Positions 1 to 8,984 of a stretch of DNA of 64,000 nt are shown in pieces (position 1 is the stretch's first letter; each line of letters starts with the position of its first letter). A program made the translations under genes and the position numbers. The DNA comes from Calidithermus roseus (GTDB lineage Bacteria > Deinococcota > Deinococci > Deinococcales > Thermaceae). Where the stretch lies: NCBI RefSeq assembly GCF_003574095.1, contig NZ_QWLA01000002.1:86905-150904 (forward strand), given 5' to 3'. A model generated the notes under the pieces. It saw only the letters and a program-made list of their open reading frames with translations. It made no database searches and had not been told where the DNA came from.

Positions 1-2020
1 GCGGGGGCACCCCCTCTACGAGGCCCTGCGGCCCCTGAGCGGCGAGAGGCTGCTGTGGGTGCGCACCCTCGAGGCTCTACCCCAGGCCGGAGTGCGCGAG
101 CTGGTCCGGCGGCTCTCCGGCACTCCTGGCGGAATCCTCTTCGCCGAGCGGCTGCACAAGGCCACCGGCGGAAACCCGCTGTACCTGTTGCAGACTTTAC
201 GCTTCCTGTTTGATCAGGGGTTGTTGCGGGTGGAAGGGGGACGCTGGCACACCCCTTTCGACAGCATCACCGCCGACTACCGCGAGCTGCCCCTGCCCCC
301 CTCGGTGCGCGAGGTGGTGCAGCAGCGCCTCGAGCGTCTCCCACAGGGCGCGCGCGAACTCTCCCAGGCGCTGGCCATCGCCGATGCGCTGCTCGAGCCT
401 TCGGTGCTGGCGGCCTTCGACAGCGATGACGCGGCCCTCGAGCACCTGCTTTACAGCGGCATTGTCCAGGAGAGTCCCGAAGGCTATGCCCTAGCGCACG
501 ACCTGCTGCGCTCGACGATCCTGGAAACCCTCTCCGAGGCTGCTCGCCGCCGCCTGCACCACCGGCTGGCCGAGGTGCTGCGCGACACTGGCGCGCCGCC
601 CGAGCGGCTGGCCCATCACCTCGAGGCCGCCGGGCAACTGACCCAGGCCGCGCGGGCTCACCTGGCGGTAGGGCGCAAGCTGCGGGTGGGCCCGCTGGGG
701 CGCACCGCGCTGGCCCACTACAGCAAGGCCCTCGAGCTCATGGGTCCCCTGGCCCCGCCCCAGGAGCGCTTCCAGGTGCTGGCCGAGTGTGCTGAGCTCA
801 AGCTGGCGCTGGGCGAGGAGGCCCAAGCCGAGCGGCTCGAGCTGGCTCGGCTGCTCGGCGAGGTGCCCGAGGAGCAATTCCGGGTGTTCCTGGTCGAGGC
901 CGAAGCCGCCGTGCAGTCGGGGCGGGTTGCCGAGGGGGTCCAGGCGGCGCGGCAGGCTCTCGAACTCGCCCGCACCGCCTGGCAGAAGGGGCAGGCCCTG
1001 TTCCGGCTGGCCTGGCTGGAGTACCGCGGCGGCGACCCCGACGCCCAGCTCGAGCCCCTCACCGAGGCCATCCGCTATTTCGAGCTCTCCGGCGACCGCC
1101 CCATGGAAGCCCACGCGCTGCGCAACCTGGCCGGGTACTACTCGCGCATCGGCAACCAGGCCAAAGCCCATGAGGCCTATAACAAGGCGCTGGTGCTGGC
1201 CCAGGGCATGGCCGACGACCTGCTGCTGCGCCGCCTCAAGGCCGATGGCGCCATCGTGGACTTCGTGCGCGGGGCCTACCACCGCAGCATTGCCGCCGGA
1301 GAGGCCCTGCTGGCCGAGGCGCGGGAGCGGGGGGATTTGTGGGCGGTGTGGGACGCGCTGCACGTCCTCAGCCTCAACGCCGGGGCAGTGGGCCTGAGCC
1401 CCGAGCTCGAGCAATCCCTGCGCCAGGCCCTGCGCGAGGCCGAGGCGGTGCGGGCTTACCGCGACGTCTCGATCCTGTGCACCGCATTGGGCACGGCGCT
1501 GATGGTCGAGAACCGGCTCCAGGAGGCCCTCGAGGAACTCCAGCAGGCCCTGCGGGTGATGCGGGACTTGGGCGAGCAGGCCACCCTGGGCTACGCGCTG
1601 TTCTCCCTGGGCTTCACCCAGGTCGAGCTGGGCCGCTACGAGGAGGGGGAGGAGGTGCTCGCCCGCGCTGCTGAGCACTGGGGCGAGCGCAAGCAGGGCA
1701 GGGACCGAGCCAGGGCGCTGGCGGGATTGGCGCTGTCCTACCTGCGTCGGGGCGAGCGGGAGAAGGCCCTCCAGGCCTCGAGCCTGGCCTACGAGGGCCG
1801 CGAGGAGTGGGCCGAGGGCATCTTCGACCTGCCCTTCATCCTCTATGCCCGAGCCAGGGCCCTGGGCGATGAGGAGGGCCTCGAGCTGCTGGGGCGCACC
1901 CAGCAACACCTCTTATCGCTCTCCGAGCGCCTTCCCCCCGACCTCTCCGTGCGTCTGCTCAACAACCGCTTCGTGCGGTGGGCCTTGGCGAAGGTGGCCA
2001 GGAAGCCAGCCCTCCCGTAG
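1..2020 (+). CDS. TPR-rich transcriptional regulator / ATPase, C-terminal part (5' end outside the window)
   Basis: The frame is open from the first bases of the window, so the gene starts upstream; the GTG at 59 is internal. The visible part begins in what looks like the C-terminal half of a STAND/AAA-type ATPase module (a GHPLYEAL segment, then a helical winged-helix-like stretch around VRELVRRLSG). About 450 residues of TPR-like helical pairs follow (for example LAHYSKALELMG, EAYNKALVLAQG, LEELQQALRVM). This is the layout of AfsR/SARP- or MalT-like regulators that bind a ligand or partner through TPRs. A mini-lipoprotein and a secreted protein follow on the same strand, an arrangement echoed by the BTAD-TPR gene at 46303-48027. 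No DNA-binding domain is visible in this part. Confidence 0.8.
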   Translation, partial: RGHPLYEALRPLSGERLLWVRTLEALPQAGVRELVRRLSGTPGGILFAERLHKATGGNPLYLLQTLRFLFDQGLLRVEGGRWHTPFDSITADYRELPLPPSVREVVQQRLERLPQGARELSQALAIADALLEPSVLAAFDSDDAALEHLLYSGIVQESPEGYALAHDLLRSTILETLSEAARRRLHHRLAEVLRDTGAPPERLAHHLEAAGQLTQAARAHLAVGRKLRVGPLGRTALAHYSKALELMGPLAPPQERFQVLAECAELKLALGEEAQAERLELARLLGEVPEEQFRVFLVEAEAAVQSGRVAEGVQAARQALELARTAWQKGQALFRLAWLEYRGGDPDAQLEPLTEAIRYFELSGDRPMEAHALRNLAGYYSRIGNQAKAHEAYNKALVLAQGMADDLLLRRLKADGAIVDFVRGAYHRSIAAGEALLAEARERGDLWAVWDALHVLSLNAGAVGLSPELEQSLRQALREAEAVRAYRDVSILCTALGTALMVENRLQEALEELQQALRVMRDLGEQATLGYALFSLGFTQVELGRYEEGEEVLARAAEHWGERKQGRDRARALAGLALSYLRRGEREKALQASSLAYEGREEWAEGIFDLPFILYARARALGDEEGLELLGRTQQHLLSLSERLPPDLSVRLLNNRFVRWALAKVARKPALP

Positions 2021-2090
2021 TCGGCTGTAACGCCGACATAACGCCGCAACGCGTATCATCGTCCTGCTCGGACTGGGTAAGGGGGTGAAC

Positions 2091-2249
2091 ATGCGGAAGT
2101 GGTCTTTGTTGGGTGTCAGTTTTGTTCTCATGCTGTTGGCAGCCTGTGGTGGGGGCGGCAACCCGCCCGCCAACGCCTGCCCCAATCCGGCAGTCTTCGA
2201 CAACGCCAATTGCAAATTCGATGACGGTAGCACCAAATTTGGTCCTTAG
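2091..2249 (+). CDS. Mini-lipoprotein, 52 aa
   Basis: A short ORF starts at ATG 2091 after the purine-rich sequence GGGGGTGAAC. It encodes a classic lipoprotein signal: charged MRKW, a hydrophobic core, and the lipobox LLAAC with the acceptor Cys at residue 19. A Gly/Pro/Asn-rich tail with two more Cys follows. The mature peptide would be only about 34 residues. The lipobox and Gly run resemble those of the lipoprotein at 48066. Function unknown. It could also be the truncated start of a longer lipoprotein, since it stops soon after the lipobox. Confidence 0.6.
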   Translation: MRKWSLLGVSFVLMLLAACGGGGNPPANACPNPAVFDNANCKFDDGSTKFGP

Positions 2250-2282
2250 CGGATCGGAGCTTTCAGGATCTAGGAGATCAGT

Positions 2283-2705
2283 ATGCGCGGAAGCAACCTT
2301 AAATTCTTCGCCCTTGGCAGCTTGACCGTCGCCATCGGCCTGTGGGCCGGGGCCGTGACCATTCCCAACACCTTCAGCGCTGGCGAGGTGATCAGCGCGG
2401 CCAAAGTCAATGCCAATTTCGCGGCGCTCGACACGGCGGTGGACTCCCTCGAGACGGCTAAACCTGTAGCGATCCGGATTCCGGCAGTGGCCAATCAAGG
2501 TAACTGCACGGTTGTGGATCATCCTGCGAGCAATAACAAACCTAATGCCGTGCTCTCGGTCACTTTCAGCCGCCTGGGCGCTGGAATTGTGAAGCCGGTC
2601 GGCGCTTCCTACTTCGCGTCGAGCAATAAATGGATTATTTGCGCCAACGACAACAGCGCGCAGATCGCGGACGTCGAATACCACGTCGTGATCTTCAACC
2701 CGTAG
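2283..2705 (+). CDS. Secreted protein with an IPNTFSAG/AAKVNANF motif, 140 aa
   Basis: The protein has a signal peptide or N-terminal anchor (MRGSNLKFFALGSLTVAIGL), then TIPNTFSAGEVISAAKVNANF and a short alpha-helical stretch, then a beta-rich C-terminal domain of about 90 residues with two Cys. The motif I recall from the N-termini of many otherwise unrelated secreted or tail-fibre-like proteins, where it may direct trimerisation or surface display; that role is inference. It follows the mini-lipoprotein at 2091 and ends before a strong hairpin. Function not known. Confidence 0.7.
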   Translation: MRGSNLKFFALGSLTVAIGLWAGAVTIPNTFSAGEVISAAKVNANFAALDTAVDSLETAKPVAIRIPAVANQGNCTVVDHPASNNKPNAVLSVTFSRLGAGIVKPVGASYFASSNKWIICANDNSAQIADVEYHVVIFNP

Positions 2706-2720
2706 GACACATACGGTAAT

Positions 2721-2744
2721 GAGGCCGGGGAAATCCCCGGCCTC
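2721..2744. terminator. Perfect 10-bp hairpin between convergent genes
   Basis: GAGGCCGGGG pairs perfectly with CCCCGGCCTC around the loop AAAT. It sits between the plus-strand secreted-protein gene and minus-strand sodA and can serve both as terminator. There is no long T tract on either side. Confidence 0.75.
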
Positions 2745-2761
2745 CTCCCTAGCGCTCGAGC

Positions 2762-3367
2762 CTAAAACCGCTCGGCCACCTTGTCCCAGTTGATCACGTT
2801 CCAGATCGCCGCCAGGTAGTCGGGACGGCGGTTCTGGTACTTGAGGTAGTAAGCGTGCTCCCACACGTCGATGCCCAAGAGCGGGGTGTCGCCCTCCATC
2901 AGCGGGGAGTCCTGGTTGGCGGTGCTGTAGACCTTGAGCTTGCCGTCCTTATCCTTGACCAGCCAGGCCCAGCCCGAGCCAAAGCGGGTGAGCCCGGCTT
3001 GGGTCATCTGCTCCTTGAGCTTCTCGAAGGAACCGAAGGTGGCGTTGATGGCCTCAGCCAGCCTGCCGGTGGGTTCCTTGGAGCCGCCGGGGGTGAGGAT
3101 GTCCCAGAAGAGGGTGTGGTTGTGGTGGCCGCCGCCGTTGTTGCGCACGGCGGTACGGATGGCCTCGGGCACCTGGTTGATCTTGGTAAGGAGTTCTTCC
3201 AGGCTCCAGCCCTGGACTTCGGGGGCTTTTTCCAGCGCGGCGTTGAGGTTGTTGACGTAGGCCGCGTGGTGCTTGCCGTGGTGGATCTCCATGGTCATAG
3301 CGTCGATGTAGGGCTCGAGGGCCGCTTTATCGAAAGGCAGTTCGGGTAGTTTGAACGGATAACTCAT
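2762..3367 (-). CDS. sodA: Superoxide dismutase, Mn/Fe type
   Basis: Converts superoxide to oxygen and hydrogen peroxide in the cytoplasm. The protein is 201 aa, normal for the family. Visible features are the N-terminal hairpin [18 protein letters not shown], the metal His in [15 protein letters not shown], the second-half signature [13 protein letters not shown], and the metal-binding [19 protein letters not shown] chose ATG 3367 because GGGAGGTGG lies just upstream; a start at 3412 would add 15 unconserved residues. It lies downstream of fumC on the same strand, but a strong inverted repeat separates them, so it probably has its own promoter. Confidence 0.97.
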   Translation of the reverse strand: MSYPFKLPELPFDKAALEPYIDAMTMEIHHGKHHAAYVNNLNAALEKAPEVQGWSLEELLTKINQVPEAIRTAVRNNGGGHHNHTLFWDILTPGGSKEPTGRLAEAINATFGSFEKLKEQMTQAGLTRFGSGWAWLVKDKDGKLKVYSTANQDSPLMEGDTPLLGIDVWEHAYYLKYQNRRPDYLAAIWNVINWDKVAERF

Positions 3368-3435
3368 ACTTCCACCTCCCGAGAGGTACTCTATTGCCGG
3401 GTTTGTGATCAAGATGTGAGCCAGGAAAGGGTTCA

Positions 3436-3481
3436 GGGGATAGGGTATCTACACATCGAAAGTCCTGGCTACCCTATCCCC
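3436..3481. repeat. 12-bp perfect inverted repeat between fumC and sodA
   Basis: GGGGATAGGGTA at 3436-3447 is matched by TACCCTATCCCC at 3470-3481 with a 22-nt loop. It lies just after fumC and could end that transcript. It also looks like the word-repeat spacers seen at 17553, 19213 and 27170, so it may be a small intergenic repeat that took on a terminator role. Confidence 0.6.
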
Positions 3482-3496
3482 CCCATACCCTGTACC

Positions 3497-4891
<1,395 letters not shown>

Positions 4892-4903
4892 GGCTTTGCT
4901 ATT

Positions 4904-5531
4904 TTACCGGCTGGGCCGGGGGGCGAGACGACGCAGCGCGCGGTAGGCAATCCCTAAGCCCAGCGCCACGCAGAAGGCCCCGGCGAAGAAGGGGGCACCG
5001 GGCAGCTCTACCACCGCCTGCGACCCGGTGAAGCGGCTGAAGAGGTAGGTGCCCGCCACCGGGCCCACGACGCCCATCAGGCTGCCGATAGTCGCCAAGG
5101 CGCCTTGCACGGCCCCTTGCTCGTCGGGCCGGACGCTGCGGCTGATGAGGGCCTGCAGCGCGGGCTCGTCCACCGCGCCCAGCGTGGTAACCGCCAGCAC
5201 CACGAAGAGCATCCAGGGGGCGCTGGCGAGGCCGTAGAGCACGAGGCTGAGCGCGCTCACGACCAGGCCCAGCACGACGGCCTGCCGTTCTCCCAGCCTC
5301 GGAACCAGCCAGGGCACCACCAGCCCTTGCCCCAGGGCGGTCATCAGCCCGAAGGCCGCCAGGGTGAGGCCGTTCTCGGCGGGGCCAAAGCCGTAGCGGT
5401 AGGCGACGTAGGGGATCCACACCGCGACCAGCATGTTCATCGCCAGGCTGTTGAGCAGGATGGCCCAGGCCAGCGAGCGCAGCAGCGGGTACCGGGCCAG
5501 GGCAGCCAGCGCCCCGAATAAGCTCGGCCCT
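4904..5531 (-). pseudogene. C-terminal half of an MFS (TetA-like) transporter
   Basis: Reading leftward, about 208 residues match the second half of a 12-helix drug/proton antiporter. They begin at ARYPLLRSLAWAILLNSLAMNM, contain helices such as VVLGLVVSALSLVLYGLAS, and the family-like end GALATIGSLMGVVGPVAGTYLF. The N-terminal six helices are absent: upstream the frame runs into the antisense of ypdA and no start codon precedes the first helix. I read this as a remnant of an efflux gene whose first half was lost when the present ypdA junction formed. A functional half-transporter is possible but unlikely without a start. Confidence 0.75.
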
Positions 5532-5545
5532 GTAGCATGGGGGGC

Positions 5546-6529
5546 ATGTGGGATCTGATCATCGTGGGTGCAGGTCCGGTGGGTCTTTCCGCCGCCATCG
5601 AGGCCCGGCGGGCTGGCCTGCGGGCGCTGGTGCTGGAAAAGGGCACCCTGCTCAACACCATCCGCCGCTGGCCGGTGGAGACGGTTTTTTTCAGCGAGGC
5701 CAGGAACCTCGAGATCGGCGGGCACCCTTTCCCCTCGCTCGCGCCCAAGCCCACCCGCCGGGAAGCCTTGGTCTATTACCGCCGGGTGGCCGAGGTGGAG
5801 GGGCTGGAGGTGCATACCTACACCGAGGTGACGGGCATCGGCGGCTCTGAGGGGAATTTTAGCGTTCGGTACAGGAGCCGTGAGGGGGAGGGCAGCCTCG
5901 AGGCTCGCTTCGTGCTGGTGGCTACGGGCTACTACGACAACCCCAACCGGCTGGGGGTGCCCGGCGAGCACCTGCCCCACGTGCGTTATGGCATCGAGGA
6001 GACCATAAGCTACTGGCAGCAGGAAGTGGTGGTGATCGGGGGTTCCAACAGTGCCGTCGAGGCCGCGCTGGAGCTCTACCGGGGAGGGGCCAGGGTCACG
6101 GTGGTCCACCACGAGGCGGAGATTCGCCCCAGGGTCAAGTACTGGCTCAAACCCGACTTCGACAACCGGGTCAAGGAGGGCTCGATCCGGCTATTGCTTG
6201 GGGCGAGGGTGAGGGAGATCGGCCTGCGCAGCCTCACCGTCGAGCGGCCTGGGGGCCTCCAGACCCTCCCCGCCGACTTCGTGATCGTGCACATCGGCTA
6301 CCGGGCGACGGATGGCCTGCTGCGCCAGGCGGGTGTCCGCTTCGACGAGCAGAGCGATCAGCCCGTGCTTTCCGAGGCCTTCGAGACCTCGCTGCGGGGA
6401 CTGTTCGTGGCCGGTTCCGCTGGCTTCGGCCCAGATACCCGCACCGTGTTCATCGAGAATGGCCGCGAACACGCCAGGGTGGCGGCGGCGGAAATCGTCC
6501 GCCGGCTCGAGCCCGCCGCCCACCCCTGA
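5546..6529 (+). CDS. ypdA: YpdA-type FAD oxidoreductase, putative bacillithiol disulfide reductase
   Basis: Predicted to reduce bacillithiol disulfide with NADPH, restoring the low-molecular-weight thiol pool. The 327-aa protein has an N-terminal FAD site (IIVGAGPVGLSAAI), the YpdA-specific stretch RRWPVETVFFSEARNLEIGG, a second Rossmann motif (VVIGGSNSAVEAAL), and no CxxC, which separates it from thioredoxin reductase. ATG 5546 is preferred over 5537 because TAGCAT at 5533-5538 lies exactly seven bases upstream, the spacing of a leaderless promoter. The other bacillithiol genes are not in the window. A generic flavoprotein role cannot be excluded. Confidence 0.85.
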   Translation: MWDLIIVGAGPVGLSAAIEARRAGLRALVLEKGTLLNTIRRWPVETVFFSEARNLEIGGHPFPSLAPKPTRREALVYYRRVAEVEGLEVHTYTEVTGIGGSEGNFSVRYRSREGEGSLEARFVLVATGYYDNPNRLGVPGEHLPHVRYGIEETISYWQQEVVVIGGSNSAVEAALELYRGGARVTVVHHEAEIRPRVKYWLKPDFDNRVKEGSIRLLLGARVREIGLRSLTVERPGGLQTLPADFVIVHIGYRATDGLLRQAGVRFDEQSDQPVLSEAFETSLRGLFVAGSAGFGPDTRTVFIENGREHARVAAAEIVRRLEPAAHP

Positions 6530-6621
6530 TTTTGGTGAAGGGAAATTCATGCAGCCCTACTGCTCTGGAAGCTGCCGAGGGGTAAACCTAAGCCAGGAGC
6601 ACGAGGGAGGGCTGAGCGCGC

Positions 6622-7809
6622 ATGAACCGCATGGTTGCACTGGGCTTGTTGTTATTGCTGGCTGCCGGATGTAAGACCGATCAAGGGCAGCCTCCGGCTA
6701 TCAGCTACAAGATCGAGCTGGTCAAGGACGTGAACGCCGGGGTCATCTGGAGCCTCAACTTCGGCCCCGACGGCAGACTCTACTTCACCGACCGCGACCA
6801 GCCCAGCGTCGAGCTCTCGGCCCTCGACCTGGCTTCCGGCAACGTCACCACCTATGCCTCCTCGGCGGTGGTGCGCGATGAGGGGGAGGGGGGCGTGCTG
6901 GGCCTCGAGCTCGACCCCAACTTCGCCGCCAACAAGAAGGTCTACATTTGCTACTCCTACTGGAAAGACGGCGATTCCAGCGCCGAGGACAACGCCCGCA
7001 ACCGCGTCTCGAGCTTCGTGATCTCGGGCTCTGGCCTCACCGGCGAGGTCAAGCTCTTCGACGACATGCTGGGTTGGTGGAACCACAACGGTTGCCGGGT
7101 GCTGCTCTCGCCCGACAAGAAATACCTCTTCATCACCATGGGCGACGCTGCCGGGGCCCCCTCCAACGTCCCTGGCGAGCCTGGCGACAGCCAGAAGGCC
7201 CAGAGCAAGAAGCTGCTGGCCGGGAAGATCTTCCGCGTCCACCTCGACGGCTCTATCCCCACCGACAACCCCTTCTACAACGACCCCGAGGTGCCGGGGC
7301 AGGCCAAGGCCATATGGACGCTGGGCCACCGCAACCCCCAGGGCCTAGCCTTCCAACCCGCCACCGGCAAGCTGTGGTCCACCGAGCACGGTCCCGACAA
7401 AAAGGACGAGCTCAACCTGATCAAGCCTGGGTACAACTACGGCTGGCCCGACTGCATGGGCACAGAAATAGCCCCCTGCGACCGGCCCGACCGCCAGCCC
7501 TACCAGCCCGCCACCAAGGAGTACTACTCCAATAGCACCATAGCCATCTCCGACATGACCTTCTACAACGCCGACACCTTCTTGGCCTGGAAGGGTAGCC
7601 TCTTCTTCGTCACCCTCAAGACCGGGCGCATGTACCGCCTCGAGCTCAGCGGCGAAAGTCTCGCCAAGGAGGAGCTGATCATCGGCAATCTAAACGATCA
7701 GGCCGGTCCTTATGGCCGCCTGCGCGACGTGACGGTAGGCCCCGACGGCTTCATCTACTTCTCCACCGACGACAGCAAGATTTACCGCATCGTACCGGAT
7801 AGCCAGTAG
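6622..7809 (+). CDS. PQQ-dependent aldose sugar dehydrogenase-like lipoprotein
   Basis: A member of the soluble glucose/sorbosone dehydrogenase family, which oxidises aldoses with PQQ outside the cytoplasm. The 395-aa protein has a lipoprotein signal with lipobox LAAGC (Cys at 17). The six-bladed propeller carries family segments such as WSLNFGPDGRLYFTDRD, EGGVLGLELDPNF, GHRNPQGLAFQPATGKLWSTEHGP and YNYGWPDC. The His in GHRNPQG corresponds to a PQQ-contacting or catalytic position in this family. The start at 6622 follows GAGGGAGGG. It appears to be transcribed alone. Substrate is unknown; cofactor use is inferred from the family. Confidence 0.88.
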   Translation: MNRMVALGLLLLLAAGCKTDQGQPPAISYKIELVKDVNAGVIWSLNFGPDGRLYFTDRDQPSVELSALDLASGNVTTYASSAVVRDEGEGGVLGLELDPNFAANKKVYICYSYWKDGDSSAEDNARNRVSSFVISGSGLTGEVKLFDDMLGWWNHNGCRVLLSPDKKYLFITMGDAAGAPSNVPGEPGDSQKAQSKKLLAGKIFRVHLDGSIPTDNPFYNDPEVPGQAKAIWTLGHRNPQGLAFQPATGKLWSTEHGPDKKDELNLIKPGYNYGWPDCMGTEIAPCDRPDRQPYQPATKEYYSNSTIAISDMTFYNADTFLAWKGSLFFVTLKTGRMYRLELSGESLAKEELIIGNLNDQAGPYGRLRDVTVGPDGFIYFSTDDSKIYRIVPDSQ

Positions 7810-7843
7810 GCGCTGATGGCTAATCGCAAAATGCCAAATGTTG

Positions 7844-7863
7844 GGGCGCACCGCGGTGCGCCC
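7844..7863. terminator. Palindrome between convergent genes
   Basis: GGGCGCACC and GGTGCGCCC form a 9-bp stem around GC. It lies between the sugar dehydrogenase gene and the convergent small membrane protein gene, so a shared terminator role is likely. The T tract is poor. Confidence 0.5.
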
Positions 7864-7883
7864 TGTCTACGGTGTTCGCCCGG

Positions 7884-8147
7884 CTACTGCTCGGCAGCTA
7901 GGTGTGGGGGCTGTTGCTGTTGGCTCGAGCGGCCCTCCTTGGGGGGGAACTGCTTGAGGATGACCGCCACTGCCGCGACGATCTGCCCGGCGAACATGAC
8001 GACTCCGGCTATCAGCCGCACCGTGTCTGTTCCGCCCTGAAGGGTGAGCAGCAGACCGACCACCCCCACGAACCACAGGAGCGTGCCCGTGGCAAACACC
8101 GAGTAGACGGTTCGCACGTGTTTATCGATATGGGTATTTCTGCGCAT
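7884..8147 (-). CDS. Small membrane protein with two predicted helices, 87 aa
   Basis: The protein has a short charged N-terminus (MRRNTHIDKHVRTVY) and two hydrophobic segments, about residues 17-35 (FATGTLLWFVGVVGLLL) and 42-60 (VRLIAGVVMFAGQIVAAVAV). A Gln/Pro-rich soluble tail follows. ATG 8147 is chosen because GAGGAGGTGG lies just upstream; the frame also opens 36 nt earlier without such a site. It stands alone between a convergent and a divergent neighbour. No family recognised. Confidence 0.65.
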   Translation of the reverse strand: MRRNTHIDKHVRTVYSVFATGTLLWFVGVVGLLLTLQGGTDTVRLIAGVVMFAGQIVAAVAVILKQFPPKEGRSSQQQQPPHLAAEQ

Positions 8148-8353
8148 GAACCACCTCCTCGGGTCAAGGGTAGCAGGTCGCACGGATGCTCTCGGTTCAA
8201 AACCTTGTCCCCAACGTTACTGACTCGAGGGGCGGGGCGTGGGCTGGAGGTAACGCGGGGTCACACCGGGGCTTTTTCCGAAACCATTCTGTTATATGCT
8301 GATCGTAAGCTATAAATTTATTTCTTAGCAGATCGGGGGCTATGGTGTGGCCC

Positions 8354-8758
8354 ATGGCGGTACTGCGCTTCGATCGGGGAACCTTGCTGCTCGAGGGTTT
8401 TTCGGGTGCGCCACCCCCGCCCTTCGAGTTCAATCCCCGCGTGGGGGCGTACCGCGCTCCGGCCATCAGTTACTCCCGTGTGATCTGGGCCTTGCGGGGG
8501 CAAATCCGCGAAAACCGGGCCCCGGCCTACCGCCTGGGCCTCACCCCCGAGCGGGCCGAGTACCGCATCGAGTGCGTCTACGTAGATCTCAGCCTGGCTA
8601 TCTCCAAGCGACTGAAGGTCAGCCGCGACGACCTGGGGGGCATCCCCGGACCCATCGCTTCAAGGGGTAGCTCGAGCCCAGGGTGGTGCTGGAGGCTCAC
8701 GCGGGCCAAGCTTGATTCTGGAGGTGCTCGGCAAGGCGTAACGTTTTATCTATGTTGA
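8354..8758 (+). pseudogene. N-terminal fragment of an XPB/Rad25-like DNA helicase
   Basis: The first ~60 residues (MAVLRFDRGTLLLEG, FNPRVGAYRAPAISYSRVIW) match the damage-recognition-like N-terminus of archaeal/bacterial XPB helicases, where the pattern is DRGT-(I/L)-x-(I/L)-EG followed by DPRVGAYRA. In an intact gene this leads into a Q-motif and a DEAD/DEAH ATPase of several hundred residues. Here the frame loses similarity and stops at about 135 residues, with no Walker A. An AT-rich patch with TATAAA at 8311-8316 may be its old promoter. I judge it a truncated remnant; the last ~70 residues are not recognisable. Confidence 0.6.
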
Positions 8759-8800
8759 CTCCTCTTGACAAAACTTTACTTCAAGCACTAGCTTCTTGGG
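8756..8800 (+). promoter_or_regulatory. Possible promoter of the sugar ABC operon
   Basis: Two overlapping -35-like hexamers, TTGACT at 8756-8761 and TTGACA at 8765-8770, lie in a short AT-richer stretch ahead of the binding-protein gene. No good -10 is found at 16-18 nt, so the exact promoter is unclear. Confidence 0.35.
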
Positions 8801-8828
8801 TAGAGCCATATTTCAGGAGGAGCCACCC

Positions 8829-8984
8829 ATGTCCAAGGCTGTCGTGCGGGTGTGGCAGGCGAGGCTGGCTGGCATCGGCCCTGGAGTCTGCTTCGGAGGT
8901 GAAGTATGCGTAAGTGGCTGGTTTTGGCATTTCTGGCGATTGGAACCATGGGCTCTGCCCTGGCTCAGGGCAAGGTGCGGCTGA
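8829..8984 (+). CDS. Possible upstream ORF overlapping the sugar-binding protein gene
   Basis: ATG 8829 sits eight bases after a full AGGAGG (8815-8820), one of the best ribosome sites in the window. Its 51-codon frame nevertheless runs out of phase into the binding-protein gene that starts at 8906. It begins MSKAVVRVWQARLAGIG and resembles nothing known to me. It could be a translated leader that couples initiation to the main gene, or a relic of a lost upstream gene. Low confidence that the peptide matters. Confidence 0.25.
   Translation: MSKAVVRVWQARLAGIGPGVCFGGEVCVSGWFWHFWRLEPWALPWLRARCG

Noticed and set aside
491..1909. 472-codon open frame on the minus strand inside the TPR gene
   Set aside because: It is antisense to a well-supported coding frame, low in complexity (Leu/Gly/Gln/Pro-rich) and matches no family; typical shadow of GC-rich coding DNA.
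4904..6112. A 402-codon minus-strand frame as one MFS protein
   Set aside because: Only 4904-5531 has transporter sequence; the upstream part is the antisense of ypdA.
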